Positions 1 to 8,199 are shown, counted from the stretch's first letter. The stretch is DNA of 36,229 bases from an uncultured Pelagibacteraceae bacterium (GCA_902614355.1 CACMKP010000009.1:1-36229), one strand, 5' to 3'. Notes: generated from the letters alone by a model not told the origin. Numbers and translations are program-made.

Positions 1-1
1 T

Positions 2-301
2 CTTCAAGGTTTGTTAATAAACCAAAAAATAAATACAAAAAATATATTATTAAAAAACTTTAATAAAAAACTTTTTAAGTTTGCAAATGAAAAAAATATT
101 GATTTATATTCAATATGTTTAAATTATATTTTAAAAAACAAAAAAATTAACCAGTTTATTGTTGGTTTTGATAATCTTGATCAATTGAAAAATTTAATGA
201 GTTTTAAATATCGTTCATTTGATGATAAAAATATAGAATTAATTAATAAATTGGTTTCCAATAAAAACTATAGAAAAATTATTGACCCTAGAAAATGGTA
301 A
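2..301 (+). CDS. Aldo/keto reductase, C-terminal part (5' end outside window)
   Basis: The reading frame is open from base 2 and runs off the left edge, so only about 99 C-terminal residues are visible. The first residues read LQGLL, which matches the FLQGLL segment typical of NAD(P)H-dependent aldo/keto reductases. The segment LNYILKNKKINQFIVGFDN, followed by a leucine-rich helix, matches the family's late strand and cofactor-contacting loop. The family reduces carbonyls or oxidises alcohols with NADPH. Members occur in nonulosonate gene clusters, where their substrate is usually not known. The stop overlaps the next start by 7 bases, suggesting translational coupling. A TTG at base 11 could be read as a start, but the family match upstream of it argues for truncation by the window edge. 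Confidence 0.7.
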   Translation, partial: LQGLLINQKINTKNILLKNFNKKLFKFANEKNIDLYSICLNYILKNKKINQFIVGFDNLDQLKNLMSFKYRSFDDKNIELINKLVSNKNYRKIIDPRKW

Positions 302-1584
302 AAAAAAGTAAGAAATATCTTATTGAAGCAAAAAAAATTATCTTAAATTCCAATATGATTCTTTCGAAGAATCCAGACATGATTTTGCCTAACCTATGGC
401 CAGGATATTTCAAAAAATCCTTCAAAAGTTATGTTATCTCATTAGATGGAAAAAAATTCCTTGATATGACATGTTTGGTTGGTCAAAACACTCTTGGTTA
501 TGGAAATAAAGAATTAAGCAGTCATCTTAAAAGTATTATTGACGATGGAAATATGACTTCTTTAAATTGTCCTGAGGAAGTTGAGTTATCAAAGTTTTTA
601 TTAAAGATACATAAATGGGCTAATGTTGTTAAGTATACAAGATCAGGTGGAGAGGCTAATGCACTTGCTGTAAGAATTGCCAGATGTTTCAATGATAAAG
701 ATAACATTGCTATTTGTGGTTATCATGGTTGGCATGATTGGTACTTGGCTGCAAATATTAGTAATAAAGAGAATTTAAAAAGTCATCTATTTAATAATAT
801 TCAAACGAAAGGTGTTCCAAAGAAATTACAAGATACCATATTTCAATTTGATTATGGAAATATTGAAAGTCTTAAAAAAATTTACAAAGAAAAAAATATA
901 GGTATCGTAAAGATGGAGGTTTGCAGAAACAACCTTCCAAATATAAAATTTTTGAAACAAGTTAGAAAATTTACTAAAGAAAAAAATATTGTACTGATAT
1001 TTGATGAATGTACCACTGGTTTCAGACACAATTTCGGAGGTATACATCTTATAACCGGAGTAAATCCTGATATTGCGATCTTTGGCAAGGCAATAGGGAA
1101 TGGTCATGCAATTAATGCAATAATTGGTAAAAAAAAATTTATGAATGCAGCTAAAAATTCTTTCATTAGCAGCACATTTTGGTCTGAAAGAATTGGTTTT
1201 GCAGCCGCTGTAAAAACACTAAAGATAATGAAAAGTGTTAAGCACTGGAAAACTTTAATTAAAAATGGGAATTACTTGAGAAAAAACATTAAAGAGATAT
1301 TTGTTAAAAATGAAATTGATCTAGTTATTAATGAATTTCCAACAATTATTTCTTTATCTTTGAAGAAACACAATGATTTATTTCGATCTTTTCTTACTAA
1401 AGAAATGTTAAAAAAAAATATTTTAGCCACCAATCTGATTTATGTAAATATTTTTCATAATAAAGCAAATTCAGATAAATATTTGAAAAATTTAGACAAC
1501 ATATTAAAAAAATTTAAAAAATTAAAAAAAAAAAATTATTCCTGGATAGGTAAAAATTTTTATATAAGTAGAGTTAAAGATTAA
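295..1584 (+). CDS. Class III PLP aminotransferase (glutamate-1-semialdehyde aminomutase-like)
   Basis: The 429-residue protein has the fold-type I class III aminotransferase layout. SGGEANA (about residues 117-123) lies in the PLP phosphate region, YHGWHDW (143-149) follows, IFDECTTGFR (235-244) carries the PLP-nitrogen Asp237, and FGKAIGNGHA (263-272) carries the Schiff-base Lys265. Length and motifs resemble glutamate-1-semialdehyde 2,1-aminomutase. Position in a sugar cluster makes a role in transamination of a sugar or sugar-linked small molecule more likely than haem synthesis; that is inference. It overlaps the preceding reductase by 7 bases and is 6 bases from the WbqC-like gene, so the three probably form one transcription unit. 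The C-terminal third is lysine-rich and poorly conserved. The specific substrate cannot be read from sequence. Confidence 0.85.
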   Translation: MVKKSKKYLIEAKKIILNSNMILSKNPDMILPNLWPGYFKKSFKSYVISLDGKKFLDMTCLVGQNTLGYGNKELSSHLKSIIDDGNMTSLNCPEEVELSKFLLKIHKWANVVKYTRSGGEANALAVRIARCFNDKDNIAICGYHGWHDWYLAANISNKENLKSHLFNNIQTKGVPKKLQDTIFQFDYGNIESLKKIYKEKNIGIVKMEVCRNNLPNIKFLKQVRKFTKEKNIVLIFDECTTGFRHNFGGIHLITGVNPDIAIFGKAIGNGHAINAIIGKKKFMNAAKNSFISSTFWSERIGFAAAVKTLKIMKSVKHWKTLIKNGNYLRKNIKEIFVKNEIDLVINEFPTIISLSLKKHNDLFRSFLTKEMLKKNILATNLIYVNIFHNKANSDKYLKNLDNILKKFKKLKKKNYSWIGKNFYISRVKD

Positions 1585-1590
1585 AGATTT

Positions 1591-2307
1591 ATGAGAGTTG
1601 CCTCTTCTCAACCAACATTTCTTTCTTATCCAGGTTATTTTGGACTTATAGATTATGTTGACAAATTTATTATTATGGATAATGTGCAGTTCGCTTCAAG
1701 AGGATGGCAACAAAGAGTATTAGTTAAAATTAATAAGAATCCTAACTATTTAACAATACCAGTAGTAAAAAAAAACTTAAGGTCTCAATTAATATTAGAA
1801 ACAAAGATTGATAATTCTAAAAAATATATAAATGATCATTTACTTACAATTAAGCATTCATATTCCAAATATCCATTTTTTAAGGAATTTTTTCCTGAAA
1901 TAGAGTTTATATATAAAAAAAGATTTGATAAACTTATTGAGCTTAATTTAGAATTTATTTTTTATTTTTTAAAAATCTTAGAAATTGACAAAAATAAAAT
2001 TGTGAGACTCTCTCAGCTAGATTTAAATAAAAATTCTAAAAAAGATGATCTTATTCATGAAATATGTTTAAATGTTGATAACACTTCTGAATACGTTGCA
2101 ACAGAAGGTGCAAGAACATATCTTAAAAAAAATATAAGATTAAATAAAGATTTTAAAATAAGATATTTTATGTTCAGAAGTTCAGATGATAATTTACATG
2201 AATATAATGGTAAGCCATGTCATTTATCGATAATTCACTATCTTTTCTCTTATGGAAGAAAAACAAAAGAAATAATAAGATCTAATTTTGTAATTTCAAA
2301 AAACTAA
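1591..2307 (+). CDS. WbqC-like family protein
   Basis: The 238-residue protein carries the WbqC-family N-terminal signature: SQPTFLSYPGYFGLID (about residues 6-21), then DNVQFASRGWQQR (30-42), where the family has Asp-x-x-Gln-Phe followed by Trp-Gln-x-Arg. A late HLSIIHYLFSYG segment also fits. The family is common in O-antigen and glycan clusters and often sits beside aminotransferases and acyl-transfer genes. Its biochemical role is not settled, and I do not assign one. No signal peptide or membrane segment is evident. It follows the class III aminotransferase by 6 bases, and its last 12 bases overlap tail-to-tail with a reverse-strand acetyltransferase gene. Confidence 0.85.
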   Translation: MRVASSQPTFLSYPGYFGLIDYVDKFIIMDNVQFASRGWQQRVLVKINKNPNYLTIPVVKKNLRSQLILETKIDNSKKYINDHLLTIKHSYSKYPFFKEFFPEIEFIYKKRFDKLIELNLEFIFYFLKILEIDKNKIVRLSQLDLNKNSKKDDLIHEICLNVDNTSEYVATEGARTYLKKNIRLNKDFKIRYFMFRSSDDNLHEYNGKPCHLSIIHYLFSYGRKTKEIIRSNFVISKN

Positions 2308-2739
2308 TTTATAAGTGAATTTCTTTTTTGTTTTTTTAAAGTTGTTGTGCTTAAATATTTTAATGCTTGGTATATTTTTATTGTGTATGAGAGCGATAAA
2401 TTGATTAATTTTGTTCTTTCTCAAATTGTTAATAATTTTTTTTAAAGCCTTGGTTCCTATGCCTCTGCCTTGAAATTTTTTATATCCAATTATGATCCCA
2501 ATAGTTGAGGTATTTTTATTTAAAAGTTGTGATCTGATGTTACCTACGTGAATTTTTTTATAAAAAATTCTGTATAATTGAATTTTTTTATCTTTATTGC
2601 AATTATCTATGTATTTTTTTATTTGAATTAAATTTGTTTTTTTCTTGATAGTTGTATACTTAATAATTTCTGGATCATTTAACCAACGAATGTATCTTTT
2701 TGTAATATTTGATTTATAAAACTTTTTAAATACAATCAT
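2296..2739 (-). CDS. GNAT N-acetyltransferase (PseH/RimJ-like)
   Basis: This 147-residue protein is a GNAT-fold acyltransferase. The acetyl-CoA pyrophosphate loop is QGRGIGTKAL (about residues 90-99), and the conserved late motif NKNIPSIKIFKHNNF (120-134) is present. The N-terminus, with RWLNDPEI, matches the RimJ/RimL-type branch that includes sugar N-acetyltransferases such as PseH. In the pseudaminic acid pathway PseH acetylates the 4-amino group of the UDP-linked sugar made by PseC. Encoded pseB, pseC and pseF nearby make that role plausible, but it is inferred from context. It is the only forward or reverse acetyltransferase I see in the window. The gene lies opposite to its neighbours: its tail overlaps the WbqC gene, and its start is only 21 bases from the divergent pseF start. 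Confidence 0.8.
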   Translation of the reverse strand: MIVFKKFYKSNITKRYIRWLNDPEIIKYTTIKKKTNLIQIKKYIDNCNKDKKIQLYRIFYKKIHVGNIRSQLLNKNTSTIGIIIGYKKFQGRGIGTKALKKIINNLRKNKINQFIALIHNKNIPSIKIFKHNNFKKTKKKFTYKLVF

Positions 2740-2760
2740 TATTACTAATTATAGAAATTT

Positions 2761-3435
2761 ATGAAAATTGCCATCATTATAGCAAGAGGAAATAGCACAA
2801 GAATAAAAAATAAAAATACAAAAATTTTTTTTGGACAACCAATAATTAAAAAGACTTTTTCTTTGCTTAAATCTTTTAAAATATTTGATAAAATAATCTT
2901 AAGCACAGATAGTGGGAAAATAATAAATGTTTGTAAAAATTTTGGATTTAACCAAATTATTTTAAGACCAAAAAAATTAGGCAAAAATGAAGTGGGTACT
3001 AATGCAGTTGTAAATCATGCTATAGATCAGCTTAATTTTCAAAATAAGATAAAATATATTTCTTGTGTATATCCATGTTCTCCACTAATAGAAAAAAAAA
3101 GTATCTTAAAATCATTTAAATTATTAAAAACTAAAAAAGACTTTGTGTTCCCCTTGTTAGCATTCCTAGTACCAATTGAACAAGCATTAAGATTATTTTC
3201 TGATAATAAATTGAAATATCTTTCAATTAAAGATTCAAAAAAAAATACACAACTTTTTCCAAAAAAGTACTATGACGCTGGTCAATTTTATACATCTACA
3301 ATTTATGGCTGGAAGTCAGAAAAAAAAACTTTAAAAGGATTTGTATTGCCAAAATATTCTACAGTAGATATTGACGATATAGAAGACTGGAATTTTGCAA
3401 AATACTTATTTTTAAAAAAAAATGAAAAAAATTAA
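2761..3435 (+). CDS. pseF: Pseudaminic acid cytidylyltransferase (CMP-nonulosonate synthetase)
   Basis: The product activates a nonulosonic acid with CTP to give the CMP-sugar used by glycosyltransferases in the cytoplasm. At 224 residues it has the usual NeuA/PseF size. IIARGNSTRIKNKN (about 6-19) is the CTP-binding loop, STDS (48-51) and YPCSPLIE (104-111) are core motifs, and YYDAGQFY (170-177) matches the DAGQFYW signature that marks PseF rather than NeuA. VDIDDIEDW (202-210) carries the metal-binding aspartates. The reverse-strand acetyltransferase begins only 21 bases upstream, so promoters for the two must overlap coding sequence. Its end overlaps the following methyltransferase gene by 14 bases. 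The neighbouring pseB and pseC support the assignment; legionaminic or another nonulosonate remains possible as the true substrate. Confidence 0.85.
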   Translation: MKIAIIIARGNSTRIKNKNTKIFFGQPIIKKTFSLLKSFKIFDKIILSTDSGKIINVCKNFGFNQIILRPKKLGKNEVGTNAVVNHAIDQLNFQNKIKYISCVYPCSPLIEKKSILKSFKLLKTKKDFVFPLLAFLVPIEQALRLFSDNKLKYLSIKDSKKNTQLFPKKYYDAGQFYTSTIYGWKSEKKTLKGFVLPKYSTVDIDDIEDWNFAKYLFLKKNEKN

Positions 3436-4282
3436 AATAAAAAATAATGTTTTTAAGACTGTTGATCCGTTACCAGAAAAAGAATATTTAGAAAAATATT
3501 ATAGAGATAAATATTTTAAAAAAAATAAATCTTATAATTACAACCCATCTACCAAAGAAAAAGATTTTATTAAATCAATATCATTGGCAAAAATATTTAT
3601 GGTTAACAAATATTTAAAAAATCTTAAAAACAAAAAAATCCTTGATATTGGTGCAGGTCAGGGAACTTTTTTATATTGTGTTAAAAATTATTTTAAAAGT
3701 TCTTTGGGAGTTGATTTTTCAATAAATAATTTTAAAAAAAAAAATGGGCAAAAAATAAAGTTTATTTCTGCTAATCCTGAAAAATTTATAGAGAAAAATT
3801 TAAATGAGTTTGATGTAATTACACTCAATAATGTTCTTGAGCACGTCACGGATCCAATAAGTTTTATGAAAAAAATTAACAAAAATATGAAAAAAAATTC
3901 TTACATTATTGTAACAGTGCCCAACGATTTTTCTGATTTACAAAAGGAGACAAATAAAAAAGCAAAAAGGAAAAATTATTGGATTTGTCCTCCTGAACAC
4001 TTGAATTATTTTAACAAATTAAATTTTATTAAATTTATAAATTCACAAAAATTTAAAGTTATAGATGGTATAGCTGATTTTCCAATTGAGTTCTTTATAT
4101 TAAAGAAGGAATTTGATTATACGAATAATCCAAAAGTTGGAAAAAAAATTCACTTATTAAGATGTGAAATTTTTTCATATTTATTAAAAAAAAAAAAGAT
4201 TAATGAATTTTATAAACTTTTAAGAACTTTTTATGATCTCGACATAGGTAGAGATAATATTTTTCTTTTAAAAAAAATTTGA
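3422..4282 (+). CDS. Class I SAM-dependent methyltransferase
   Basis: The 286-residue protein has a class I Rossmann-fold methyltransferase core. ILDIGAGQGTFL (about 73-84) is the SAM-binding glycine loop, a GVDFS strand end (96-100) follows, and NNVLEHVTDP (136-145) matches the Methyltransf_11/23-type motif post II. TVPNDFSDL (165-173) is motif III-like. Such enzymes in glycan loci methylate sugars, carboxyls or small acyl groups; the acceptor here is unknown. It overlaps pseF by 14 bases and precedes the hisH-like gene by 6 bases, so it belongs to the nonulosonate unit. Aromatic residues around residues 170-200 (YWICPPEHLNYF) resemble family members that act on nucleotide-linked or lipid-linked sugars, but that is only a resemblance. 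Confidence 0.8.
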   Translation: MKKIKIKNNVFKTVDPLPEKEYLEKYYRDKYFKKNKSYNYNPSTKEKDFIKSISLAKIFMVNKYLKNLKNKKILDIGAGQGTFLYCVKNYFKSSLGVDFSINNFKKKNGQKIKFISANPEKFIEKNLNEFDVITLNNVLEHVTDPISFMKKINKNMKKNSYIIVTVPNDFSDLQKETNKKAKRKNYWICPPEHLNYFNKLNFIKFINSQKFKVIDGIADFPIEFFILKKEFDYTNNPKVGKKIHLLRCEIFSYLLKKKKINEFYKLLRTFYDLDIGRDNIFLLKKI

Positions 4283-4288
4283 CTTTAA

Positions 4289-4891
4289 ATGAGTGTCTGT
4301 ATAATTGATTATGGAAGTGGGAACGTAAATTCAATAAAATCGGCTTTAGATATTCTAGGAAAAAAATCAATTATTTCTAAAAATAAAAAAGAAATTGAAT
4401 TATCATCTCATTTAATCTTACCTGGAGTAGGTTCATTTAATAATGCAATCTCATTACTAAAAAAAAATATTGATCTAAATTTTCTAGAAAACGAAGTTTT
4501 AACTAAACAAAAACCGATATTAGGAATTTGTGTTGGTATGCAAATCATGGCTAATAAAGGTTATGAATTTGGGGAACACTTGGGGTTGGGTTGGGTACCA
4601 GGTTATGTTGATAAACTGGATACGAATTTGAGACTACCTCATGTAGGATGGAATGAAGTCAAATTAACGCAAAATAGAATTGTTTCTGAGAGTGAAAAGC
4701 CATCCTATTATTTTACCCACAGTTTTGAATTTATTGCCAAAGATCGTGATAACGTTTGTGGTACAACTAGTTATGGTAAAGAGTTTGATGTCATTATATC
4801 AAATAAAAATATTTATGGAGTACAATTTCATCCAGAAAAAAGTCAAAAAGATGGGCTAAAACTTTTAAACAAATTTTTAAATTTAAAGTAA
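4289..4891 (+). CDS. hisH: HisH-like glutamine amidotransferase subunit, copy 1
   Basis: The 200-residue protein is a class I glutamine amidotransferase of the HisH branch. IDYGSGNVNS (about 6-15) opens the fold, GICVGMQIM (79-87) carries the nucleophile Cys81, and QFHPEKS (179-185) carries His181 and Glu183, so the triad looks intact. It should hydrolyse glutamine and pass ammonia to its HisF-like partner. The setting, with hisF-like and PP-loop amidotransferase genes directly behind it, is that of sugar amidination as in P. aeruginosa WbpG/HisH2/HisF2 or PseA systems, not histidine synthesis. Its stop overlaps the next start by one base (TAATG), implying translational coupling. The gene symbol denotes the family, not the histidine pathway. 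Confidence 0.9.
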   Translation: MSVCIIDYGSGNVNSIKSALDILGKKSIISKNKKEIELSSHLILPGVGSFNNAISLLKKNIDLNFLENEVLTKQKPILGICVGMQIMANKGYEFGEHLGLGWVPGYVDKLDTNLRLPHVGWNEVKLTQNRIVSESEKPSYYFTHSFEFIAKDRDNVCGTTSYGKEFDVIISNKNIYGVQFHPEKSQKDGLKLLNKFLNLK

Positions 4892-5724
4892 TGCTTAAAA
4901 ATAGAATTATACCAGTTATTCTCTTACGTGAAGGCGTTATAATACAAAGCTTCAACTTTAAAGATTATTCAAGAATAGGAAATCCTATTAATATAATTAG
5001 AAGATTATCTAAGTGGATGTCAGATGAAATTATATATTTAAATATTTCAAAACATGACAAAAAATTTTCCTTAGGAAGATCAGACCTAAATGTAGAAAGT
5101 AGTGAGTTTGAAAAATTTGAGGAAATTATTGAGCTAGTTTCTAAACATTCTTTGTGCCCAATTACTTTTGGTGGTTCAATCAATTCAATAGAAAAAATAA
5201 ATTTATATTTATCTAAAGGAGCAGATAAAATTTCAATTAATTCTAAAGCAATTGAAGACCCAAATTTTATTTCAGAGGCAGCAAATAAATTCGGAAGTCA
5301 GTGTATAACTGTATCCGTTGATTATTTAAAAGAAAATGGAAAAAACATTGTAGTATATAAAGGTATTAAAAAAACTGATTTGGATTTGTTTGAGTGGTGT
5401 AAAAAATGTGAAGATTTAGGATGTGGTGAAATTTTGGTAAATTGTATTAATAATGATGGAAAAAAAAATGGTTATGATATTGAAACTTTAAAAATTTTAG
5501 AAAAAAAGTTGGATATTCCAATTATTGCTCTTGGAGGTGCTGGCTCTGAAAAACATTTTGAGGAACTATTTAATAAAACTGGAGTAAAAGCTGCTGCTGC
5601 AGCTAATTTATTTCATCATTTAGAGCAAGCAGATTTTAAAATAAAAAAATATCTTTTTGATAGAAAATATAATATTAGAAAGCCTGAATTTTTTGACATT
5701 AATATAATTAAAAATAACAAATGA
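4891..5724 (+). CDS. hisF: HisF-like (WbuZ-type) amidotransferase partner, copy 1
   Basis: The 277-residue TIM-barrel protein aligns with imidazole glycerol phosphate synthase cyclase from its first residue. The start RIIPVILLREG corresponds to RIIACLDVKDG of T. maritima HisF, so the catalytic Asp11 is Leu11 here. Asp144 (VSVDYL) and Asp189 (NNDGK) match the other barrel acids, and FGGSI, ALGGAGS and AAAANLFHH keep the phosphate-binding loops. Loss of Asp11 argues against cyclase activity; the likely job is to accept ammonia from the HisH-like subunit and pass it to the neighbouring sugar amidotransferase. It shares a base with the hisH-like stop and an ATGA overlap with the amidotransferase gene. 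A roughly 15-residue lysine/asparagine-rich tail extends past the usual C-terminus. Confidence 0.88.
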   Translation: MLKNRIIPVILLREGVIIQSFNFKDYSRIGNPINIIRRLSKWMSDEIIYLNISKHDKKFSLGRSDLNVESSEFEKFEEIIELVSKHSLCPITFGGSINSIEKINLYLSKGADKISINSKAIEDPNFISEAANKFGSQCITVSVDYLKENGKNIVVYKGIKKTDLDLFEWCKKCEDLGCGEILVNCINNDGKKNGYDIETLKILEKKLDIPIIALGGAGSEKHFEELFNKTGVKAAAAANLFHHLEQADFKIKKYLFDRKYNIRKPEFFDINIIKNNK

Positions 5725-6941
5725 GATTTTGCAAAAAAACAACAATACCTGAATGTGCAGTTAATGTAGTGTTTGATGATGATGGAATATCTTCAACTTA
5801 TAAATCTAATATTGAATTTAAAAAATTATCTCCTGAAATTTGGGAGGAAAGGAAAAAGAAATTTGAAGAAATATTAGAGGATTACAAATCAGATTCAAAT
5901 TATGATTGTCTAATAGGTGTTAGTGGAGGTAAAGACAGTTATTTTCAGACTCATCTTGTATGTAAAGAATATAATTTGAAACCATTATTAGTGACTTATC
6001 ATGGCAATAACTTCTTACCAGAAGCTGATGCCAATAGAGAAAGAATGAGGAAAGTTTTTGATATTGATCATTTAGTTGTTGGACCAAGTGTTGAGGTTTT
6101 AAAAAAATTAAACAGAATTGGTTTTGAGAAAATTGGTGATATGAACTGGCATGCTCATTGTGGGATAACAACCTATGTATTTAAGATAGCTGTAGCCTTT
6201 AAAATTCCTTTAGTTATGTGGGGCGAAACAGCTTGGGATGTAGCTGGCATGTACAAACCAGACGATTTTGTAGAGTTTAACATTAGAAGTAGAAATGAAC
6301 ATGATTTAAGGGGTTTTGAATGGGACGATATTTTAAATTCTAAAGACCCTAGAAATAAATTAAGCGAAAAAGATCTCATGTGGGCTAAATTTCCAACTGA
6401 TAAAGAAATTTTTGATGTTGGTGTGAGGGGAATTTATATGGGTAATTATTTTAAATGGGATCACTATAAGCAGACAGACATGTTGAAAGATCATTATGGA
6501 TGGGAAGAGGCAAGACAACCTTTTGAAAGAACATATAGAAAAGTTTCTAACCTAGATGATCGATATGAAAATGGAATTCATGATTATTTAAAATTTGTAA
6601 AATTTGGATACGGAAGAGGAACAGATCATAGTACTAAAGATATTTTAAGTGGTTACATGACTAGAGAGGAAGGGGTAGAAATGGTAAAAAAATATGACCA
6701 TATAGTGTCTTCCGATTTAGAATATTGGTGCAAATATGTGGATTATAAAGAAGAGGATTTTTTTAGAGTCGCAGATAAATTTAGAGACCCAAGAGTTTGG
6801 TGGATAGAAGATGATAAATGGTTTAAATATAACATATGGGGTGGATGCTCATCGTATGGAAAAGTGCTATTAACAAAAGAAGAAAAATTAAAATTTATAG
6901 AAAAGCAAAAAAAATATCAAGATTTTAGGAATAGAGTTTAA
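5721..6941 (+). CDS. pseA: N-acetyl sugar amidotransferase, PP-loop family (PseA/WbpG-like), copy 1
   Basis: The 406-residue protein is an ATP-PP-loop enzyme of the N-acetyl sugar amidotransferase family. VSGGKDS (about 67-73) is the pyrophosphate loop, and NWHAHCGITTY (141-151) and WGETAWDVAG (206-215) are conserved core segments. These enzymes adenylate an acyl oxygen of an acylated sugar and replace it with ammonia to form an acetamidino group. The usual N-terminal four-cysteine knuckle (CxxC then GxCxxC) is largely lost: only Cys4 is kept, with Thr7, Ser24 and Tyr27 at the other expected positions. The ATGA overlap with the hisF-like gene and the zero-gap junction with the next gene show a tightly coupled unit. 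Neighbouring pseB, pseC and pseF suggest a nonulosonate substrate; the exact sugar is inferred. Confidence 0.85.
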   Translation: MRFCKKTTIPECAVNVVFDDDGISSTYKSNIEFKKLSPEIWEERKKKFEEILEDYKSDSNYDCLIGVSGGKDSYFQTHLVCKEYNLKPLLVTYHGNNFLPEADANRERMRKVFDIDHLVVGPSVEVLKKLNRIGFEKIGDMNWHAHCGITTYVFKIAVAFKIPLVMWGETAWDVAGMYKPDDFVEFNIRSRNEHDLRGFEWDDILNSKDPRNKLSEKDLMWAKFPTDKEIFDVGVRGIYMGNYFKWDHYKQTDMLKDHYGWEEARQPFERTYRKVSNLDDRYENGIHDYLKFVKFGYGRGTDHSTKDILSGYMTREEGVEMVKKYDHIVSSDLEYWCKYVDYKEEDFFRVADKFRDPRVWWIEDDKWFKYNIWGGCSSYGKVLLTKEEKLKFIEKQKKYQDFRNRV

Positions 6942-8138
6942 ATGTTTTCAAAAGTCAACTTTTATGATCTTAAAAGTCAAATTAACAAAAAAAAAATTGT
7001 ACTTTTTGGTGCTGGAAATATTGCAGACAAAACCTTAGAAAAACTAGATTTTAAACCCACATACATTGCTGATAACTCTCCTCTTGCATGGGGGAACTAT
7101 CAAAATAATGTTCAAATAATTAATCCATCAAGGATATTAAAGAAAAAAAATGTTTTTTTTTTAATTACAACAACCGCGTTTAAAGAAGTAGGTGAGCAAT
7201 TAGAAAATGAGGGTTTAAAGGTAAATAAAGATTTCAATATATCTCCTATATTGAATGATTTGTTAACAATATTTGACCTAGAAAATGTTAAAAAAAATTT
7301 AATTTTTTCTAGTGGTGCTCAACCTCATAAAGATAAGAGATTTGGTGGTGGACTTTATAAGATGGAAATTAATGGTGATAAATGGAATTATAACAAAATA
7401 CATTCTGGGAACTGTTATGGCATAATAAGAGTCGATAATGAAATTATTTGCATAGACACTAACAATGGAATTCTTAAATTAGATAAAAATCTTGATATTA
7501 AAGAGATTTTCAAACTTAAAAAAGGTTTTAGAGCTCATGGTATTTCTTACTCAAAAAATACAAAAAAATATTATTTAGCATGTAGTTATAAGGATTCAAT
7601 TTTGGTATTTAATAAAGATCTCAAGTATTTGAATGAAATTAAATTAAGACAAAAAAATAATTTAGATAGTGCTCAACTTCATATTAATGATTGTTATGCT
7701 TACCAAGAGAGCTTGTATGTCTCCATGTTTTCAGTTACCGGAAATTGGAAAAAAGATTTATTTGATGGAGGTATAATTGAAATTGATTTGAAAACTCAAA
7801 AGATTAAAAATATATTATGTAATAATTTGTGGATGCCTCACAATGTTTGTTTTTTTGACAAATCTTTACATGTACTAGACTCTTTAAGAGGACATTTGAA
7901 AACAAATAATTTATCAATAATAGGTACATTCAATGCATTTACAAGGGGTTTAGACTTCGATCAAAAATATTACTACGTTGGACAAAGCAAAAATAGAAAT
8001 CATTCTAAAAATGTTGGTTTGTCAAACAATATATCTATCGATGCTGGAATTGTAATTTTTGATCCATTATCAAAAGCTTCAAGATTTTTGCAAGTATCCC
8101 CAAGGCTTTCTGAAATACATCATTTATTATTAATTTAA
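6942..8138 (+). CDS. Unrecognised fusion: Rossmann-like domain plus beta-propeller-like domain
   Basis: I do not recognise a named family for this 398-residue protein. Residues about 17-110 look like a small nucleotide-binding Rossmann domain: KIVLFGAGNIADKTLEKL (18-35) is a glycine-rich beta-alpha start, and YIADNSPLAWG (41-51) resembles the VDNdp-WG strand of PglD-N-type domains found beside sugar-modifying enzymes. From about 120 to the end the protein shows repeated short beta strands such as IRVDNEIICIDT, GILKLDKNLD, YYLACSYKDSILVFNK and GGIIEIDL, typical of beta-propeller blades, together with conserved-looking HGISYS and MPHNVC. The start codon immediately follows the amidotransferase stop, so the two are probably made together. 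A role in binding or handling the modified sugar is inference only. No membrane segment is visible. Confidence 0.55.
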   Translation: MFSKVNFYDLKSQINKKKIVLFGAGNIADKTLEKLDFKPTYIADNSPLAWGNYQNNVQIINPSRILKKKNVFFLITTTAFKEVGEQLENEGLKVNKDFNISPILNDLLTIFDLENVKKNLIFSSGAQPHKDKRFGGGLYKMEINGDKWNYNKIHSGNCYGIIRVDNEIICIDTNNGILKLDKNLDIKEIFKLKKGFRAHGISYSKNTKKYYLACSYKDSILVFNKDLKYLNEIKLRQKNNLDSAQLHINDCYAYQESLYVSMFSVTGNWKKDLFDGGIIEIDLKTQKIKNILCNNLWMPHNVCFFDKSLHVLDSLRGHLKTNNLSIIGTFNAFTRGLDFDQKYYYVGQSKNRNHSKNVGLSNNISIDAGIVIFDPLSKASRFLQVSPRLSEIHHLLLI

Positions 8139-8199
8139 TTATTAAAAAAGCTAGCAAAAGCTTTAAATATGATGTTAATAATAATTAAAATTTAAATAA

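Noticed and set aside
826..1107. Reverse-strand open frame within the class III aminotransferase gene
   Set aside because: It lies wholly within a well-supported gene and its translation shows no recognisable motif.
4289..5724. HisH and HisF as part of histidine biosynthesis
   Set aside because: Both copies lie in sugar clusters beside PP-loop amidotransferases, the HisF-like proteins lack Asp11, and no other his genes are present.
8144..8170. Small hairpin (AAAGCT/AGCTTT, 6-base loop) between the propeller gene and pseB
   Set aside because: The stem is only 6 pairs and no T-run follows on the forward strand, so I do not call a terminator.
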